Shown here piece by piece: positions 63,501 to 64,000 of a stretch of DNA of 64,000 nucleotides. Origin of the DNA: Maribacter caenipelagi. Its GTDB lineage: Bacteria > Bacteroidota > Bacteroidia > Flavobacteriales > Flavobacteriaceae. The stretch lies in contig NZ_SNZW01000018.1 of assembly GCF_004364175.1 (NCBI RefSeq), positions 62,001 to 126,000 on the forward strand, given 5' to 3'. The translations under genes and the position numbers were made by a program. Below the pieces are notes generated by a model. That model saw only the letters and a list, made by a program, of their open reading frames with translations, was not told where the DNA came from and made no database searches. The number at the start of each line of letters is the position of its first letter. Position 1 is the first letter of the stretch.

Positions 63501-64000
63501 ATGGACATTCATAAAATTGACAATACAAGTCTTTCTAAACTACCTACAGGAAGTTGTTGTGAAATTAATTGTATCTATATAAAGATTAAAGATTTTAGAC
63601 CAATAGTTGACGAATTTGAGAAACATATTTGTGATACAAATTGGATAAAAAATCTTGACGAAATATCACAGATAACTTTTCGAGCTACTTCAAAAAAAAC
63701 TATTGATAAAATTGTAAATGAAATAATTGCTAAAATATCTTCAAATGTAAATACTGAAATTGGAGAATTTATTGTTTCGTATGCAGCTCAGCAAGCTTTA
63801 GAAATTGAACATTCTCATAAATTAATTCCGTTAGCTGAATTACTTAAAGAAAAAATTACAGGAAACCCTGGTTTTGACTATCATTCTATAAGTTCTAAGA
63901 GTTATTTAGTTTTTGGAGAGGCAAAGTTTAGTTTAGAAGGAACTCCAAGAGCCAAAGCCTTAAATCAAATAATTGAATTTATTGGAGACAGAGATAGCTC
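63501..64000 (+). CDS. PD-(D/E)XK nuclease-like protein, 3' truncated by window
   Basis: Start ATG 63501; frame open for 166 codons to the window end. It looks like a DUF1837-type nuclease fold: E89 in IGEFIVSY, D126 in NPGFDYHS, E140-A-K142 in VFGEAKFS and Q156 in NQIIEF give a PD-(D/E)XK-like set. DUF1837 includes HamA, the nuclease of the Hachiman defence system. The identity is a motif-level guess and the partner helicase would lie to the right. The gene is visibly more AT-rich than its neighbours, fitting recent acquisition. Confidence 0.5.
   Translation, partial: MDIHKIDNTSLSKLPTGSCCEINCIYIKIKDFRPIVDEFEKHICDTNWIKNLDEISQITFRATSKKTIDKIVNEIIAKISSNVNTEIGEFIVSYAAQQALEIEHSHKLIPLAELLKEKITGNPGFDYHSISSKSYLVFGEAKFSLEGTPRAKALNQIIEFIGDRDS

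Noticed and set aside
63308-63514. 68-codon frame before the right-edge gene
   Set aside because: It runs across the inverted repeat and the palindrome; no protein-like features.

Overview
The window is a 64-kb piece of a marine Flavobacteriaceae chromosome (Bacteroidota). The evidence is AT-rich DNA, promoters of the Bacteroidota form TAnnTTTG (several with an upstream TTTG), a SusD-type remnant, alginate-degradation genes, a short RpoD-type sigma factor and SusCD-style lipoprotein enzymes. The gene set resembles Zobellia or Maribacter relatives, but the species cannot be fixed from sequence reading alone.

Region 1 (1-13.5 kb) is an alginate utilisation locus. A PL6 lyase (cut by the left edge), a PL17 oligoalginate lyase and the cupin KdgF make and linearise unsaturated uronate. 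An MFS carrier imports it, an SDR reduces it to KDG, and KdgK plus KDPG aldolase feed pyruvate and glyceraldehyde-3-phosphate into the cell. A phosphofructokinase with the signature residues of the PPi-dependent type sits between KdgK and the aldolase. Two regulators (FadR-type GntR and LacI) have well-formed candidate operators. Between kdgF and gntR the locus is decayed: an Nramp-like stub and a tail-only SusD remnant lie behind an intact-looking operator array, so the outer-membrane import pair has been lost here.

Region 2 (13.7-25.5 kb) holds a TPR sensor kinase and NarL-type regulator next to a perfect inverted repeat and a secreted protein of unknown function. It also holds a three-gene operon (large transglutaminase/DUF2126, circularly permuted ATP-grasp fused to alpha-E, small transglutaminase) that belongs to a poorly understood predicted peptide-ligation system, then a DUF4287/DUF5655 protein and a cation diffusion facilitator.

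Region 3 (25.5-32.2 kb) is tyrosine catabolism: aminotransferase, Hpd, HmgA, FahA and a flavin-reductase-like protein, with a divergent MarR regulator and a matching operator pair. No maleylacetoacetate isomerase is present. A tRNA-Arg(UCU) follows.

Region 4 (32.2-45.4 kb) is rich in signalling: a BLUF photoreceptor, SemiSWEET, DUF421, two Rcp1-like receiver proteins, two AraC-type regulators, two PAS histidine kinases, a GH13 enzyme and a second, divergent RpoD-like sigma factor.

Region 5 (45.4-55.6 kb) has proC-proB-proA with a putative beta-lysine acetyltransferase, then a Nudix-type regulator with a ruined Nudix box beside a periplasmic sugar isomerase-like protein, a carboxylesterase and a GH3 lipoprotein.

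Region 6 (55.6-64 kb) is accessory DNA. Nine copies of a roughly 165-bp inverted-repeat element, several in tandem with a conserved 42-bp linker, surround a YceI/dihaem-cytochrome pair, an amidohydrolase, a serine hydrolase and a DUF559 (Vsr-like) nuclease gene that fits exactly between two copies. At the right edge a large palindrome and a copy of the 16-bp inverted repeat from region 2 precede an AT-rich PD-(D/E)XK nuclease-like gene cut by the window end, possibly the start of a defence island.
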